Below are positions 1 through 9,740 of a stretch of DNA of 37,545 bases, in pieces (within the stretch, counting starts at the first letter, position 1; each line of letters opens with the position of its first letter). The DNA is from Oscillospiraceae bacterium. GTDB lineage: Bacteria > Bacillota > Clostridia > UBA1381. A model generated the notes under the pieces. It was not told the DNA's origin. It made no database searches and saw only the letters and a program-made list of their open reading frames with translations. The stretch lies in NCBI GenBank assembly GCA_015068545.1, contig SVKH01000003.1, positions 1 through 37,545 of the forward strand, read 5' to 3'. The position numbers and the translations under genes are program-made.

Positions 1-37
1 ATTGTATTTTTTATTGTAACTGGCAGGTCACAATTTC

Positions 38-66
38 ATTATATACAATCGGAGCTTTTATGTCTA
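38..66 (-). promoter_or_regulatory. Putative sigma-A promoter firing leftward out of the window
   Basis: Minus strand TAGACA (66..61), 17-nt spacer, TATAAT (43..38), located beyond the tsf terminator. Confidence 0.5.
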
Positions 67-93
67 TCGCTCATCGGTAATAACCTATATTGA

Positions 94-120
94 ACCACGC
101 GACTATCGCGTGGTTTTCTT
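94..120 (+). terminator. Rho-independent terminator, plus strand (upstream gene outside window)
   Basis: Perfect 9-bp stem ACCACGCGA-CTA-TCGCGTGGT followed by TTTCTTTAT. Confidence 0.7.
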
Positions 121-124
121 TATA

Positions 125-156
125 CAAAAAAACGGCACCATTTTGGCACCGTTTTA
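125..156 (-). terminator. Terminator of the rpsB-tsf operon
   Basis: Minus strand AACGGUGCC-AAAAU-GGUGCCGUU (9 bp with two wobble pairs) followed by a U-tract, just downstream of tsf. Confidence 0.75.
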
Positions 157-176
157 ATAAGTTTAAGTTTTTATGA

Positions 177-1070
177 TTATTTAATCATTGAAGCAACTTC
201 GTCTGCGAAGTTTTCTTCCTTCTTAGCCAAGCCTTCGCCCTTTTCAAAACGAACGAAGTCAACTAGTGTAACGCCCTTTGATGCAAGGTACTTTTCTACC
301 TTTTGATCGCTGTCCTTAACAAATTCTTGTTGAAGCAAGCAGTTTTGCTCAAAGAACTTATTGATCTTACCATCAACCATCTTGTCGATGATGTTTTCTG
401 GCTTAGAAGCGTTTTTAGGATCTTCGTTGATCTGAGCCTTGATGATGTGTCTTTCATGTTCAACGTCCTCAGCTGGAACTACATCCTTAGAAAGGTACAT
501 TGGGTTGATAGCTGCGATTTGCATTGCAACGTCTCTTGCAGCTTCATAGCTGTCACTGTCAAGTGCGCCTTCTGCCTTTACAAGTACGCCAATTCTGCCA
601 CCGCCGTGTGAGTATGAGCAAACATTACCCTCGAAGCGAACAAATCTTCTGATCTTCATGTTTTCGCCAATCTTAGCGATAAGAGCGATCATTGCATCGC
701 CAACGTTATTTTCGCTGTCGAATGCAAGTGCATTTAGTGCATCAACGTCAGCAGGATTGTTGTCAGCGATAATCTTAGCAACGCTTGTTACAAATTCATT
801 AAACTCATCGTTTTTAGCAACGAAGTCTGTTTCTGAGTTAACTTCAAGAAGAACGCCTACCTTCTTGTCGTCTGACATATATACCTTAACGATACCTTCG
901 GAAGCAATTCTGCCTGCCTTCTTTGTAGCAGTAGCAAGTCCCTTTTCTCTAAGGAACTCAACAGCCTTGTCCATATCGCCGTCTGTTTCGGTAAGAGCCT
1001 TTTTACAGTCCATCATACCGCAGTTTGTCATTTCTCTAAGGGTTTTAACATCTTGTGCTGTGAATGCCAT
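177..1070 (-). CDS. tsf: Translation elongation factor Ts
   Basis: MAFTAQDVKTLREMTNCGMMDCKKAL...TDFVAKND, a classic EF-Ts sequence; directly downstream of rpsB. Confidence 0.98.
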   Translation of the reverse strand: MAFTAQDVKTLREMTNCGMMDCKKALTETDGDMDKAVEFLREKGLATATKKAGRIASEGIVKVYMSDDKKVGVLLEVNSETDFVAKNDEFNEFVTSVAKIIADNNPADVDALNALAFDSENNVGDAMIALIAKIGENMKIRRFVRFEGNVCSYSHGGGRIGVLVKAEGALDSDSYEAARDVAMQIAAINPMYLSKDVVPAEDVEHERHIIKAQINEDPKNASKPENIIDKMVDGKINKFFEQNCLLQQEFVKDSDQKVEKYLASKGVTLVDFVRFEKGEGLAKKEENFADEVASMIK

Positions 1071-1095
1071 AATATTTTACCTCCTAAAAGTGCGA

Positions 1096-1839
1096 TTATT
1101 CTTCTACTGTTTCTTCTACTTCTACTGCTTCTTCGTTAGCTACAACAGCGTCTTCGCCTTGTCTGCCTTCGATAATTGCGTTAGAGATAGTTGATGCGAT
1201 AAGCTTTACAGCTCTGATAGCATCATCATTACCAGGAATTACATAATCTACATCGTCAGGATCACAGTTTGTATCAACGATAGCAACAACAGGGATACCA
1301 AGCTTTTTAGCTTCTGTGATAGCGATGTGTTCCTTTCTTGGGTCTACTACAAATAGTGCACCAGGAAGCTTCTTCATATCCTTGATACCGCCAAGGTACT
1401 TTTCAAGCTTATCTCTTTGAGCCTTTAGCTTGATAACTTCCTTCTTTGGAAGTAGGTCAAATGTGCCTTCTTCTTCCATCTTGTTAATTTGAGCTAAACG
1501 GTCAATTCTCTTTTGAATTGTCTTGAAGTTTGTCATCATACCACCAAGCCATCTAGCATTAACGTAGTACATACCAACTCTCTCAGCTTCTTCCTTGATA
1601 GAATCCTGAGCTTGCTTTTTTGTACCAACGAAAAGGATATCCTCTCCGCTAGCTGCGATATCTCTGATGAAGTAGTAAGCTTCTTCGATCTTCTTAACAG
1701 TCTTTTGAAGGTCGATGATATAGATACCGTTTCTTTCTGTGAAGATGTATTCAGCCATTTTTGGGTTCCATCTTCTTGTTTGGTGTCCGAAGTGAACACC
1801 TGCTTCTAATAGTTGCTTCATAGCAATTACATTTGACAT
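1096..1839 (-). CDS. rpsB: 30S ribosomal protein S2
   Basis: [41 protein letters not shown] and [13 protein letters not shown] motifs. Confidence 0.98.
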   Translation of the reverse strand: MSNVIAMKQLLEAGVHFGHQTRRWNPKMAEYIFTERNGIYIIDLQKTVKKIEEAYYFIRDIAASGEDILFVGTKKQAQDSIKEEAERVGMYYVNARWLGGMMTNFKTIQKRIDRLAQINKMEEEGTFDLLPKKEVIKLKAQRDKLEKYLGGIKDMKKLPGALFVVDPRKEHIAITEAKKLGIPVVAIVDTNCDPDDVDYVIPGNDDAIRAVKLIASTISNAIIEGRQGEDAVVANEEAVEVEETVEE

Positions 1840-1871
1840 TGTAAAATCCTCCTTGTTTTTTAATTTTCCTC

Positions 1872-1928
1872 CACAGCCGTCTTTTTAAACCGGAACCCAT
1901 AGGGCAACACCGATTTAATCGGACTGTG
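1872..1928 (-). promoter_or_regulatory. Structured 5' leader of rpsB (candidate autoregulatory r-protein leader)
   Basis: Outer stem CACAG(T)CC / GGCTGTG closing inner hairpins (CGATT/AATCG and CCC-TAT-GGG) between promoter and SD. Confidence 0.4.
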
Positions 1929-1972
1929 TGTGTATTTCGTTCAAATACATCTGAACAATGTCATACTGATAT

Positions 1973-2001
1973 ATTATACCAAAACTTTTCATGTATGTCA
2001 A
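1973..2001 (-). promoter_or_regulatory. Sigma-A promoter of rpsB-tsf
   Basis: Minus strand TTGACA (2001..1996), 17 nt, TATAAT (1978..1973). Confidence 0.85.
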
Positions 2002-2023
2002 GATTTTTCTTATATTTTTTGTA

Positions 2024-2051
2024 AAAAAGATGCCCCGAAAGGCATCTTTTT
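2024..2051 (-). terminator. Terminator of the 2055..5630 gene
   Basis: Perfect AAAAAGATGCC-(6 nt)-GGCATCTTTTT hairpin immediately after the stop codon. Confidence 0.85.
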
Positions 2052-2054
2052 CCA

Positions 2055-5000
2055 CTATTTATTTTCCTCTTCGGGTACGGGCAGAAATTCTGCATCTGCT
2101 ATCGGATACGCTGTAGCAAAATTTTCCCATACCATAATCGAAACCATATCAACAGCTTCCGTCATAGTTATATCTTCCTCATCTTTTGTATAAGGAATGT
2201 CCTTGACAGTAACAAGTCGTCCGTTTTTGTATCCGGCCACTAAAATGGTGCAGTTTTCCTCAATCCCGTAAAGCTTGGTATTAACAACACAGCCGGAATC
2301 GGTTTTTGAGATATTGCTTACCGTGCAAGGCATCGCCTTATATACCGGATAAAGAGTTGTATCTCCGGTAACCGTAACAGTGTCCTTTGTTCCGTAAACA
2401 ATGGTAGCTGTTTCCTCTGTATCAGACCAGCCAAGGAAAAGGTGTCCTTCCTTTTCAAATTCCTGCTCAAAGGCGTCAAGTCCAACCACTTCACCATTTG
2501 TAACAACTATCTGAGTAGCTTCGTCACCGTTCATTAAAGAAAGTAAGCAATGATAGTCAGGATCTTCCGCCCATTTTGCGTATAAGGTTACGTTATCTTC
2601 GATTGTGTCAGAGTCGAAGTCCCACTCTTTAGTAAGTTCGCTATCCTTGTACCAACCTTCGAATATAAATCCTGCGTAACTTGGGTCTTCTGGTCGTGCG
2701 ATGGTATCGCCTTTTTTTAGTTCCGACATCGATTCCACGGCACTTCCACCTGCAGATGCAAATACCGCTGTGTAGGACATTTCGATGGAAGCATCTTCAC
2801 AACCCTCTACCTTTAGATAACCGATGCCATCTTCTTCAGCATATGAAACAGCAATTTCATTTATATCATCAGAGATTTCGGTGATGATGTCATTGCTTTC
2901 ATAGTTCAAAGTGATTTTTGCACCTTTTAACGAACTATCAGAAGAAACTTCAACTACTCCATCTGCAGTTGGGGTCAACGTTAGCGTTTTTGTATTTGTT
3001 TCTACTAAAACGTTGTTCCATGGAATATCTGCATTTACAGTAATCCTAGCAGTTTTTTTACCCACCTCTGCCGATGTAATTGCAACCATTCCGTCCGGTG
3101 ACATACTAATAACCGGCTTTTTGTCTGACTCTGTATGAATCAGACTTTCGCTGGCATTGTAGACAATAGTTGTTTCGTAATTGTCCATGTCGGTGGCAGG
3201 AGAAACTGTATAAGAATTTTCATTTGCCAGCTGGTATGACAAAGTATTTGCACTAATATGTGAATATGATTCCGAAATATCAAGGTTTCCTGTGTGGTTT
3301 TCGCCTAAAACCTCGGCAGAATCCTCATCATCCGAAATTGTAAATTCAGGATAATTTGTTGTAAGCTCTGCCTTTTGCTCCACATCTGCAATATCAAATA
3401 GGTTTGGATTGTACATACTTCTACGTGATAAAAGTTCCTGTAAATTGTTTTTATCATACAAGTTAGTCCCTGCTAAAATGGAATGCAATCTAAGGGTCCC
3501 ATCGTTTGTTGAACGCATACCATCCACGCTATATGATACATTCTTAAAATCGTGTGAAATCTTCATTTCTTTTACTTTTCCCGTTTTATATACCGGCTTA
3601 CCTGGCTGACTTAAACTATCGTCAATTTGCACAAGACTATTCGGATCTGCAATTGTAACAATATATTCACTTCCATTATCCTCAACCTTGTATGCTAAGA
3701 CAGTGTGACCAATCCAACGCCCTGTCTTATTGTTCTCTCTGTATTTAAAATTTATGACAACAGGAGTTCCTGTAATATCAATACTTTTTAGAGAATTAAC
3801 CAATCGCTTCGCCACATTTGCAGATGAACCAGCTAGGAGAACCTCTGCATACTGTGAATACATATTCAAGTCTACATCAGGGAGATGTTGTGTGAGGAAA
3901 TAATAGTTTATGAGTGACTCTACCTTTGGATCTTTCTTCGGCCAAGGCAGTTCATATGGTGTATCTGCATTTTTACAAAAATACTCCGGATCAAGTCTGC
4001 CCACCTTCATCAAAGCCATAACTGCAACAATTCCAAAACAGTTCCCATCTTCTTTATTTTTCTTGTATTGACTCATTTGTATTTTTTGAAACCAATTCAA
4101 ATCCTTAGTTAGTATCTTGTAGTATTCGTCACTTATGTAGCAATCTTCGTGGAAAAATGGTGCACCATTTCCAAAGCTAAAAGTATCTACACCCCATTCA
4201 ATAAGGTCATTCTTTTTCCAACCGGCATACAAAGTCAAATTATTTGTTAAGGTTCTGTTTGTTATTCCTGCTGCCGAAATATACGGTGTACCTGTGCAAT
4301 TACGGTTAGCATACCAACCGGTAAAGGTGTAACCATCTCGTGTAGGTCTTGGCGGTGCCGGAACAAAGGTTCCCTCTTCAAGCTTCAATGATGAAATCAC
4401 ACAGCTTCCACCATTCGCATTGTATTTAATGGTATATTCCAAATTTGTACAATGAATTGTAGCATTGTATAGTTCTGGATCATATGAACGAATATTAATA
4501 CCTTCCCACTTTTTTTTACTTCCTCCATAATATATATCAGTTAAATTACTGCAACCTGCGAAAGCACTTTCACCAATGTAAACAACACTGTCAGGAATTC
4601 TTATATTTTTCATTTTGGTACAATTACAGAATGAGCAATCATAAATAGAAACCACTCCCTTAGGAATTATAATTGACTCTAAGCTACTGCATCCCAAAAA
4701 TAAACCATACCCAATAACAGAGATACTGCTAGGTATATTTATGGATGTGAGATTATTGCATCCTTCAAATGCAAAATCTCCTATGAAGGTTACACTATCC
4801 GGGATTTCTATTGAAGTTAGACTACTACATCTATTAAATGCATTATCCCCGATAGTAATAACACTATCAGGAATACTTATCTCGTTCAAGTTTATACAAT
4901 TAGTAAATGCACTCGTCTCAATAGAAACCACTCCATTCGAAATATTAATTGTTTTTAGACCCGTACAACCAGAAAATGCACCAGAACCAATGCTTATTAT

Positions 5001-5630
5001 ACTACCAGGAATATTGATGCACGTCAAGCTACTGCAATCGGAAAATGCCCGAAATCCAATCGAAGTAATGCTGTTTGGGATGGTGATGCGTTCCAGACTC
5101 TCGCAAAAACTAAATGCTTCTTCGCCAATGGAGGTAACGCTGCTTGGAATTGTAATATTTGTCAAACTATAACAATAAGCAAATGTACCATTATTTATGC
5201 TTTTTACACCGTTTGGAATGACAATACTTGTCAAACTGGTGCAAAAATCAAATGCCGATTCCCCAATGCTTGTTACGCTACTTGGAATGGTGATACTTTT
5301 CAGGTTTTCACAGCCACTAAATGCCGATTCCCCAATACTTGTTACGCTACTTGGAATGTTAACGCTTGTCAGATTTCTACAGCCACTGAATGCACCGACA
5401 GCGATACCTATTACAGGATAACCATCAAATACAGATGGTATAGTTATTGCACCATTACCATCTGGATCAAATCTTGTTATAACTGCCTTTCCGCTTGAAA
5501 TTTCATAATTATAACCGTTCGAGTAACCATAGTCTCCCCATGTTTCTGCCGATGCGGACATTGGCAGAACCGTAATCAGCGATGCTATTATACTAATCAC
5601 TAGCATCAGAGATAAAAGCCTTCTTTTCAT
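2055..5630 (-). CDS. Secreted BspA-type LRR_5 protein with InlB-type B-repeats and an internal papain-like cysteine-peptidase-like region
   Basis: Signal peptide MKRRLLSLMLVISIIASLITVLPMSASA; many IPxSVTSIGxxAFxxCxxL repeats; Y...GGxxxxxxxxxxGYTFTGWYxxxxCTG...LTLYAGW repeats; GNCFGIVAVMAL and GHTVLAYKV...IADPN motifs. Confidence 0.9.
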   Translation of the reverse strand: MKRRLLSLMLVISIIASLITVLPMSASAETWGDYGYSNGYNYEISSGKAVITRFDPDGNGAITIPSVFDGYPVIGIAVGAFSGCRNLTSVNIPSSVTSIGESAFSGCENLKSITIPSSVTSIGESAFDFCTSLTSIVIPNGVKSINNGTFAYCYSLTNITIPSSVTSIGEEAFSFCESLERITIPNSITSIGFRAFSDCSSLTCINIPGSIISIGSGAFSGCTGLKTINISNGVVSIETSAFTNCINLNEISIPDSVITIGDNAFNRCSSLTSIEIPDSVTFIGDFAFEGCNNLTSINIPSSISVIGYGLFLGCSSLESIIIPKGVVSIYDCSFCNCTKMKNIRIPDSVVYIGESAFAGCSNLTDIYYGGSKKKWEGINIRSYDPELYNATIHCTNLEYTIKYNANGGSCVISSLKLEEGTFVPAPPRPTRDGYTFTGWYANRNCTGTPYISAAGITNRTLTNNLTLYAGWKKNDLIEWGVDTFSFGNGAPFFHEDCYISDEYYKILTKDLNWFQKIQMSQYKKNKEDGNCFGIVAVMALMKVGRLDPEYFCKNADTPYELPWPKKDPKVESLINYYFLTQHLPDVDLNMYSQYAEVLLAGSSANVAKRLVNSLKSIDITGTPVVINFKYRENNKTGRWIGHTVLAYKVEDNGSEYIVTIADPNSLVQIDDSLSQPGKPVYKTGKVKEMKISHDFKNVSYSVDGMRSTNDGTLRLHSILAGTNLYDKNNLQELLSRRSMYNPNLFDIADVEQKAELTTNYPEFTISDDEDSAEVLGENHTGNLDISESYSHISANTLSYQLANENSYTVSPATDMDNYETTIVYNASESLIHTESDKKPVISMSPDGMVAITSAEVGKKTARITVNADIPWNNVLVETNTKTLTLTPTADGVVEVSSDSSLKGAKITLNYESNDIITEISDDINEIAVSYAEEDGIGYLKVEGCEDASIEMSYTAVFASAGGSAVESMSELKKGDTIARPEDPSYAGFIFEGWYKDSELTKEWDFDSDTIEDNVTLYAKWAEDPDYHCLLSLMNGDEATQIVVTNGEVVGLDAFEQEFEKEGHLFLGWSDTEETATIVYGTKDTVTVTGDTTLYPVYKAMPCTVSNISKTDSGCVVNTKLYGIEENCTILVAGYKNGRLVTVKDIPYTKDEEDITMTEAVDMVSIMVWENFATAYPIADAEFLPVPEEENK

Positions 5631-5762
5631 TTTCTTCCTCCTTCAAAATAAGATTACTGTATATTTACAAACCTTTTAATTATAAGATGTCTTTATTATA
5701 TCTCATAATTTTTTTACATCATACGCCAAAACAATAAAAAGGGTTTTTGTCCTTTCCTTTTA

Positions 5763-6605
5763 TCATTTTCCTATTAGTTTCAGCAAATACGGTATTGCCT
5801 TTTCAAATTGCACACTGTACCAGTGGTAATCCTTTTCCGGAAGAGTAATCTTAATGCATTCTACTACGAAATCTGCTGCAATCCTCAAGGCATCCTTAAG
5901 GTCGATTCCATTCATTAAAGCACCTACGCAGGCAGAAGAGAAAATGTCACCTGTGCCATGGAATTTGGCATCGACTTTTTCGTTAAAGTAGTAGTAAAAT
6001 TCGTCCTTTTCGCTATCATACATAGCCACACCCAGCTTGTCATCTTCAAAACCGACACCGGTGAGCACAGCCTTTTTTGCCCCCAAATCCACAAGCTTTT
6101 TAAGTACATCCTCGATGTATTCACGGTCATATCCGCTTTCCTTGTACTCTATACCTAGCATAAAAGCGGCCTCGGTGAGGTTAGGTACAATAACATCTGC
6201 CACAGAGCACAAGCTTGCCATATGCTTTGCAAACTCCGGTGTGAAGCCTGTATATAAAGAACCGTTATCACCCATAGCAGGATCTACAAAAGCAAGAGTA
6301 TCACTATCTCTTTTCATTATGTAATCACACATCATATCTATCTGACCAAACGAACCCAAATAGCCGGTATAGATAGCATCGAAATGCAGGTTTTCCTTTT
6401 TCCAATGGTCAAAAATCTCCGGAATATCCCCTGCAAGATCACGGAAAGTAAAGCCGGAAAATCCTCCTGTGTGAGTGGATAGTACCGCAGTCGGCACCAC
6501 CGCTGTTTCAACTCCCATGGCGGAAATTACCGGAAGTGCCACCGTTAGCGAACACTTTCCAAAGCATGATATATCCTGAATGGTAACGATTCTCTTCATA
6601 TACAT
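5763..6605 (-). CDS. Pyridoxamine/pyridoxal kinase (PfkB/ribokinase superfamily)
   Basis: VTIQDISCFGKCSLTVALPVISAMGVET..., D-x-A-M-x-D-x-G and GTGDIFSSACVGAL motifs typical of PdxY/PdxK-type kinases. Confidence 0.88.
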   Translation of the reverse strand: MYMKRIVTIQDISCFGKCSLTVALPVISAMGVETAVVPTAVLSTHTGGFSGFTFRDLAGDIPEIFDHWKKENLHFDAIYTGYLGSFGQIDMMCDYIMKRDSDTLAFVDPAMGDNGSLYTGFTPEFAKHMASLCSVADVIVPNLTEAAFMLGIEYKESGYDREYIEDVLKKLVDLGAKKAVLTGVGFEDDKLGVAMYDSEKDEFYYYFNEKVDAKFHGTGDIFSSACVGALMNGIDLKDALRIAADFVVECIKITLPEKDYHWYSVQFEKAIPYLLKLIGK

Positions 6606-6619
6606 TTCTCCTTTTTAGC

Positions 6620-6656
6620 ACAAAAAAGGTCGCTTTTTATAAAAAAAGCAACCTAG
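6620..6656 (-). terminator. Terminator downstream of rpsT
   Basis: Minus strand AGGTTGCTTTTT...AAAAGCGACCT stem followed by TTTTTT. Confidence 0.75.
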
Positions 6657-6662
6657 TTTGTT

Positions 6663-6929
6663 TTACGCATCAATTTTAGCAAGCTTTAGAGCAAGTTGTG
6701 ACTTCTTTCTTGCTGCATTGTTCTTGTGAAGGATACCTTGGTTTACGCTCTTATCAAGCTTCTTGGTAGCTTCGTTAAACAATACCTTTGCTTCCTCAAC
6801 ATTTTTGTTCTCAACAGCTTCGTTGAACTTCTTGATAGCTGTCTTTAGAGCTGTCTTGTGCATTTGGTTTACCAAAGTCTTCTTCTGGATAACCAAAACA
6901 CGCTTTTTAGCTGACTTAATGTTAGGCAT
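6663..6929 (-). CDS. rpsT: 30S ribosomal protein S20
   Basis: [35 protein letters not shown]...[19 protein letters not shown]. Confidence 0.96.
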   Translation of the reverse strand: MPNIKSAKKRVLVIQKKTLVNQMHKTALKTAIKKFNEAVENKNVEEAKVLFNEATKKLDKSVNQGILHKNNAARKKSQLALKLAKIDA

Positions 6930-7025
6930 AATTTCACCTCCGAATAGTTTAATACATAATACTCAACTATTCTATCACAGTCAAACAAAAAAATCAAGCA
7001 TTTTTTTCATATTTTTGAAATTTTT

Positions 7026-7523
7026 TTAATAGCCCATTTTCCCTATCAGGGATTCGTCATCTTCTACCCATGAATTTACCTCTATAATGCGAAATTCATC
7101 CATGGTATCCCTTATAACCACATTTTTTATTCCGGCATTTATCACCATTCTCTTACACATAGAGCAGCAACAGCTGTCCCTTATAATCTCACCTGTGGAC
7201 TTTTCCATCCCCACAAGATACAGCGTGGCATCAAGAAGCTCGTTACGCGAAGCGGAAATAATCGCATTTGCCTCAGCATGGACACTTCGGCACATCTCGT
7301 ACCTTTCGCCTCTTGGTATATTCATCTCCTGCCGTATGCAATATCCAAGGTCACTGCAGTTTTTTCTGCCCCTTGGTGCTCCCACATATCCTGTGGATAT
7401 AATCTCATCGTTTTTCACTATTATAGCACCGTAATTTCGTCTTAGGCAGGTGCCTCTCTCCGCTACCGTCTGGGCAATATCCAGATAGTAATTATGCTTG
7501 TCCCGTCTTGACATATGTATCAC
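7026..7523 (-). CDS. dCMP deaminase-type cytidylate deaminase (ComEB-like)
   Basis: CXXR...GAIIVKNDEIISTGYVGAPRG, SVHAEANAIISASR, CCCSMCKRMVINAGI zinc motifs. Actual start may be the Met at about 7514. Confidence 0.9.
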   Translation of the reverse strand: MIHMSRRDKHNYYLDIAQTVAERGTCLRRNYGAIIVKNDEIISTGYVGAPRGRKNCSDLGYCIRQEMNIPRGERYEMCRSVHAEANAIISASRNELLDATLYLVGMEKSTGEIIRDSCCCSMCKRMVINAGIKNVVIRDTMDEFRIIEVNSWVEDDESLIGKMGY

Positions 7524-8248
7524 TTCCTTTTAATTTTCTTGTAGTATTCTAAAGACTTGTATCTTTTCTCGGTTTTTGTAAGTAAATATTCCTGACACAA
7601 AGCAGAAAACTGCTTCTTCACATCCTCCGAAAGCTCAAAGGAAAAAACTTTTCTATCCTCAGCGTCCTGCACATATCTCATGGCAGCAATAGTGCCGGAA
7701 AGTAAATTGATGCTGCCTGCCGGTTTGCAGGCTTTGCAAAACAGTCCTCCTGACAGACTAAAATAAACCCCATCCTCTCCGCAGGCAGAGCATTTGGAAA
7801 TCTGCGGAGCATAGCCCATAAACATAGCCGTTTTAAGCTCAAAAGCAGCCTTTATAATGTCCGCATCCACATCCTTGTAAGCCAGCACATAAAGTCCACA
7901 AAGAAGCAAGGACAAAATTCGCTCATCACCCTCCGACAAAGCATCAGCGGCAACCTCCGTAAAGTAATTTGCAAGCGCCAGCTTTTCAAAATCTTCACAA
8001 AGCGGATAAAAGCTTTCTGCGATTTCCACAGTTTCCAGCCGATAAATCTCGCCATTTTTTCTGCTAAGCACAAAATCTCCCAAACAGAATTGCTGTGTGC
8101 CTGCTTTTAACTTGCTTTTTCCGCTTCTCACTCCGTAGGCGCACACCGATACGACTCCCAAATCCTTTGTGAGTACGGTCAGCATTGCATTTGATTCGCC
8201 GTAGTCTGCCCGTCTTGCGATAATACCTCTTGTTTTAACGGTGTCCAT
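7520..8248 (-). CDS. recO: DNA repair protein RecO
   Basis: MDTVKTRGIIARRADYGESNAMLTVLTKDLGVVSVCAYGVRSGKSKLKAG; CSACGE...FCKAC zinc motif; position after era. Confidence 0.93.
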   Translation of the reverse strand: MDTVKTRGIIARRADYGESNAMLTVLTKDLGVVSVCAYGVRSGKSKLKAGTQQFCLGDFVLSRKNGEIYRLETVEIAESFYPLCEDFEKLALANYFTEVAADALSEGDERILSLLLCGLYVLAYKDVDADIIKAAFELKTAMFMGYAPQISKCSACGEDGVYFSLSGGLFCKACKPAGSINLLSGTIAAMRYVQDAEDRKVFSFELSEDVKKQFSALCQEYLLTKTEKRYKSLEYYKKIKRK

Positions 8249-8337
8249 TCCATTTCCTCGTTCAATGTCTGTTTATACATAAGGTAGCTTTCTACACTAC
8301 CCGTTTTTTTAAACTCTTCCCAGTAATCTTTTTCCAT
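8179..8337 (-). CDS. yqzL: YqzL-like small protein (52 aa), overlapping recO
   Basis: ATG at 8337 preceded by SD AAGGGGGTAATTTCT; product MEKDYWEEFKKTGSVESYLMYKQTLNEEMEWTPLKQEVLSQDGQTTANQMQC; W..F..TG..E.YL.YK pattern and era-yqzL-recO synteny. Not in the supplied ORF track. Confidence 0.72.
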   Translation of the reverse strand: MEKDYWEEFKKTGSVESYLMYKQTLNEEMEWTPLKQEVLSQDGQTTANQMQC

Positions 8338-8393
8338 AGAAATTACCCCCTTTATGTATTTAGGTTTGGTAATTTCACCTGAAGATATACTTG

Positions 8394-9290
8394 TTACATT
8401 TTGGAATCGTATCCAAAGTTTTTCATCATACGTTCCGAGTTTCGCCAGTCATCCTTAACTCGCACCCAAAGCTCTAAATAAACCTGCTTGTCCAGCATTT
8501 CCTCTATATCTGCCCTTGCATATCTGCCGATTTTCTTCAGCATTTCACCATTTTTACCTATTATAATGCCTTTGTGACTTGCTTTTTCGCAATATATTAC
8601 TGCGTGAATATCGGTGATGGTTTCCTTTTCCTTCATGCTCTCAATCTCAACAGCTATGCCATGCGGCACTTCCTGATCCAAAAGGCGCAAAAGCTTTTCT
8701 CGGATAATCTCTGCCGCAATTTGCTTTTCCGGTTGGTCGGTAACCATATCCTCATAATAAAACTGAGGGCCTTCCTCAAGGTATTTTTCAATCTCGTTCA
8801 TCAATAGGTCTATTCCGTCACCCATCTTTGCACTTATGGGCAAAACTGCGTCAAAAGCATGTAGTGACGCATATTCCGCTATTATCGGAAGCAATAATTC
8901 CTTTTTGACTGCGTCCGCTTTATTTATTACCAAAATAGCAGGAAGACCTATTCTGCCTATATTTTCTGCTATTTCCTTTTCCATTTCGCTCATTTTTCGA
9001 GTAGCATCCACCACAAAGATGAGGATGTCGGTTTCGCTCATGGATTCCTTTGCCACCTTAACCATATACTCACCAAGCTTGGTCCTTGGTCTGTGAATAC
9101 CTGGGGTATCGGTAAATACCACCTGATAAGAATCTGTTGTATGTATTGCCAGAATTTTGTTTCGGGTGGTTTGAGGCTTTGGCGAAACTATCGCCACCTT
9201 TTGACCTGCAATTTTATTAAGCAATGTGGATTTACCAACATTTGGCATACCAATTATAGCGGCAAAGCCGGATTTGTAACTTTTACTCAT
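8394..9290 (-). CDS. era: GTPase Era
   Basis: GMPNVGKSTLLN, DTPGIHRP, NKAD; C-terminal KH domain (HKGIIIGKNGEMLKKIG). Confidence 0.98.
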   Translation of the reverse strand: MSKSYKSGFAAIIGMPNVGKSTLLNKIAGQKVAIVSPKPQTTRNKILAIHTTDSYQVVFTDTPGIHRPRTKLGEYMVKVAKESMSETDILIFVVDATRKMSEMEKEIAENIGRIGLPAILVINKADAVKKELLLPIIAEYASLHAFDAVLPISAKMGDGIDLLMNEIEKYLEEGPQFYYEDMVTDQPEKQIAAEIIREKLLRLLDQEVPHGIAVEIESMKEKETITDIHAVIYCEKASHKGIIIGKNGEMLKKIGRYARADIEEMLDKQVYLELWVRVKDDWRNSERMMKNFGYDSKM

Positions 9291-9739
9291 TTTTTATCTC
9301 CCTTTTTTCTTCCGCCAAAAAACAAAAACACTAGATCTGCTATACCTACTAAAAGGCACGGAATCAGCACCTTCGCATCCGAAAAAATGCGGTAAAGTGC
9401 ATCATAAATCCATCTGGTATCACCAAAAAGGCAAACTCCCACCAATACCGCACCAATAGCCGACATCAGTACAGCACCGGCTGATGCATCCTTGGCAAGC
9501 TTTGCAGTAGGTGAAATCTCGGTAGTGGCAGTATCTACTGCCCTTTCCACGGCGGTATTTATTAGCTCCGCTGTAATTACAGTAAAAATAGTTACAACCA
9601 AAGCCGCCCAGCCTGTCCGTTCAAGACCGTAAAAATATGCAAATATACATATTAGATTTGCTATAACCAAATGGAATCTAAGATTAAACTCTGTCCTTAT
9701 AGCATTATATATTCCCGTTATCGCGTAGATAAAGCTCAT
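9287..9739 (-). CDS. dgkA: Diacylglycerol/undecaprenol kinase family membrane protein
   Basis: NAIRTEFNLRFHLVIANLICI, ELINTAVERAVD, AKDASAGAVLMSAIGA motifs. Confidence 0.92.
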   Translation of the reverse strand: MSFIYAITGIYNAIRTEFNLRFHLVIANLICIFAYFYGLERTGWAALVVTIFTVITAELINTAVERAVDTATTEISPTAKLAKDASAGAVLMSAIGAVLVGVCLFGDTRWIYDALYRIFSDAKVLIPCLLVGIADLVFLFFGGRKKGDKK

Positions 9740-9740
9740 A

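Noticed and set aside
4741-5172. Plus-strand repetitive ORF (MDVRLLHPSNAKSPMKV...), with similar ones at 5197..5421 and 26515..26754
   Set aside because: Antisense reading of the periodic LRR_5 coding repeats; the repetitiveness is inherited from the real minus-strand gene.
4500-5420. CRISPR-like periodic repeats
   Set aside because: The ~69-nt periodicity encodes degenerate 23-aa LRR units in one continuous ORF; no identical direct repeats with unique spacers.
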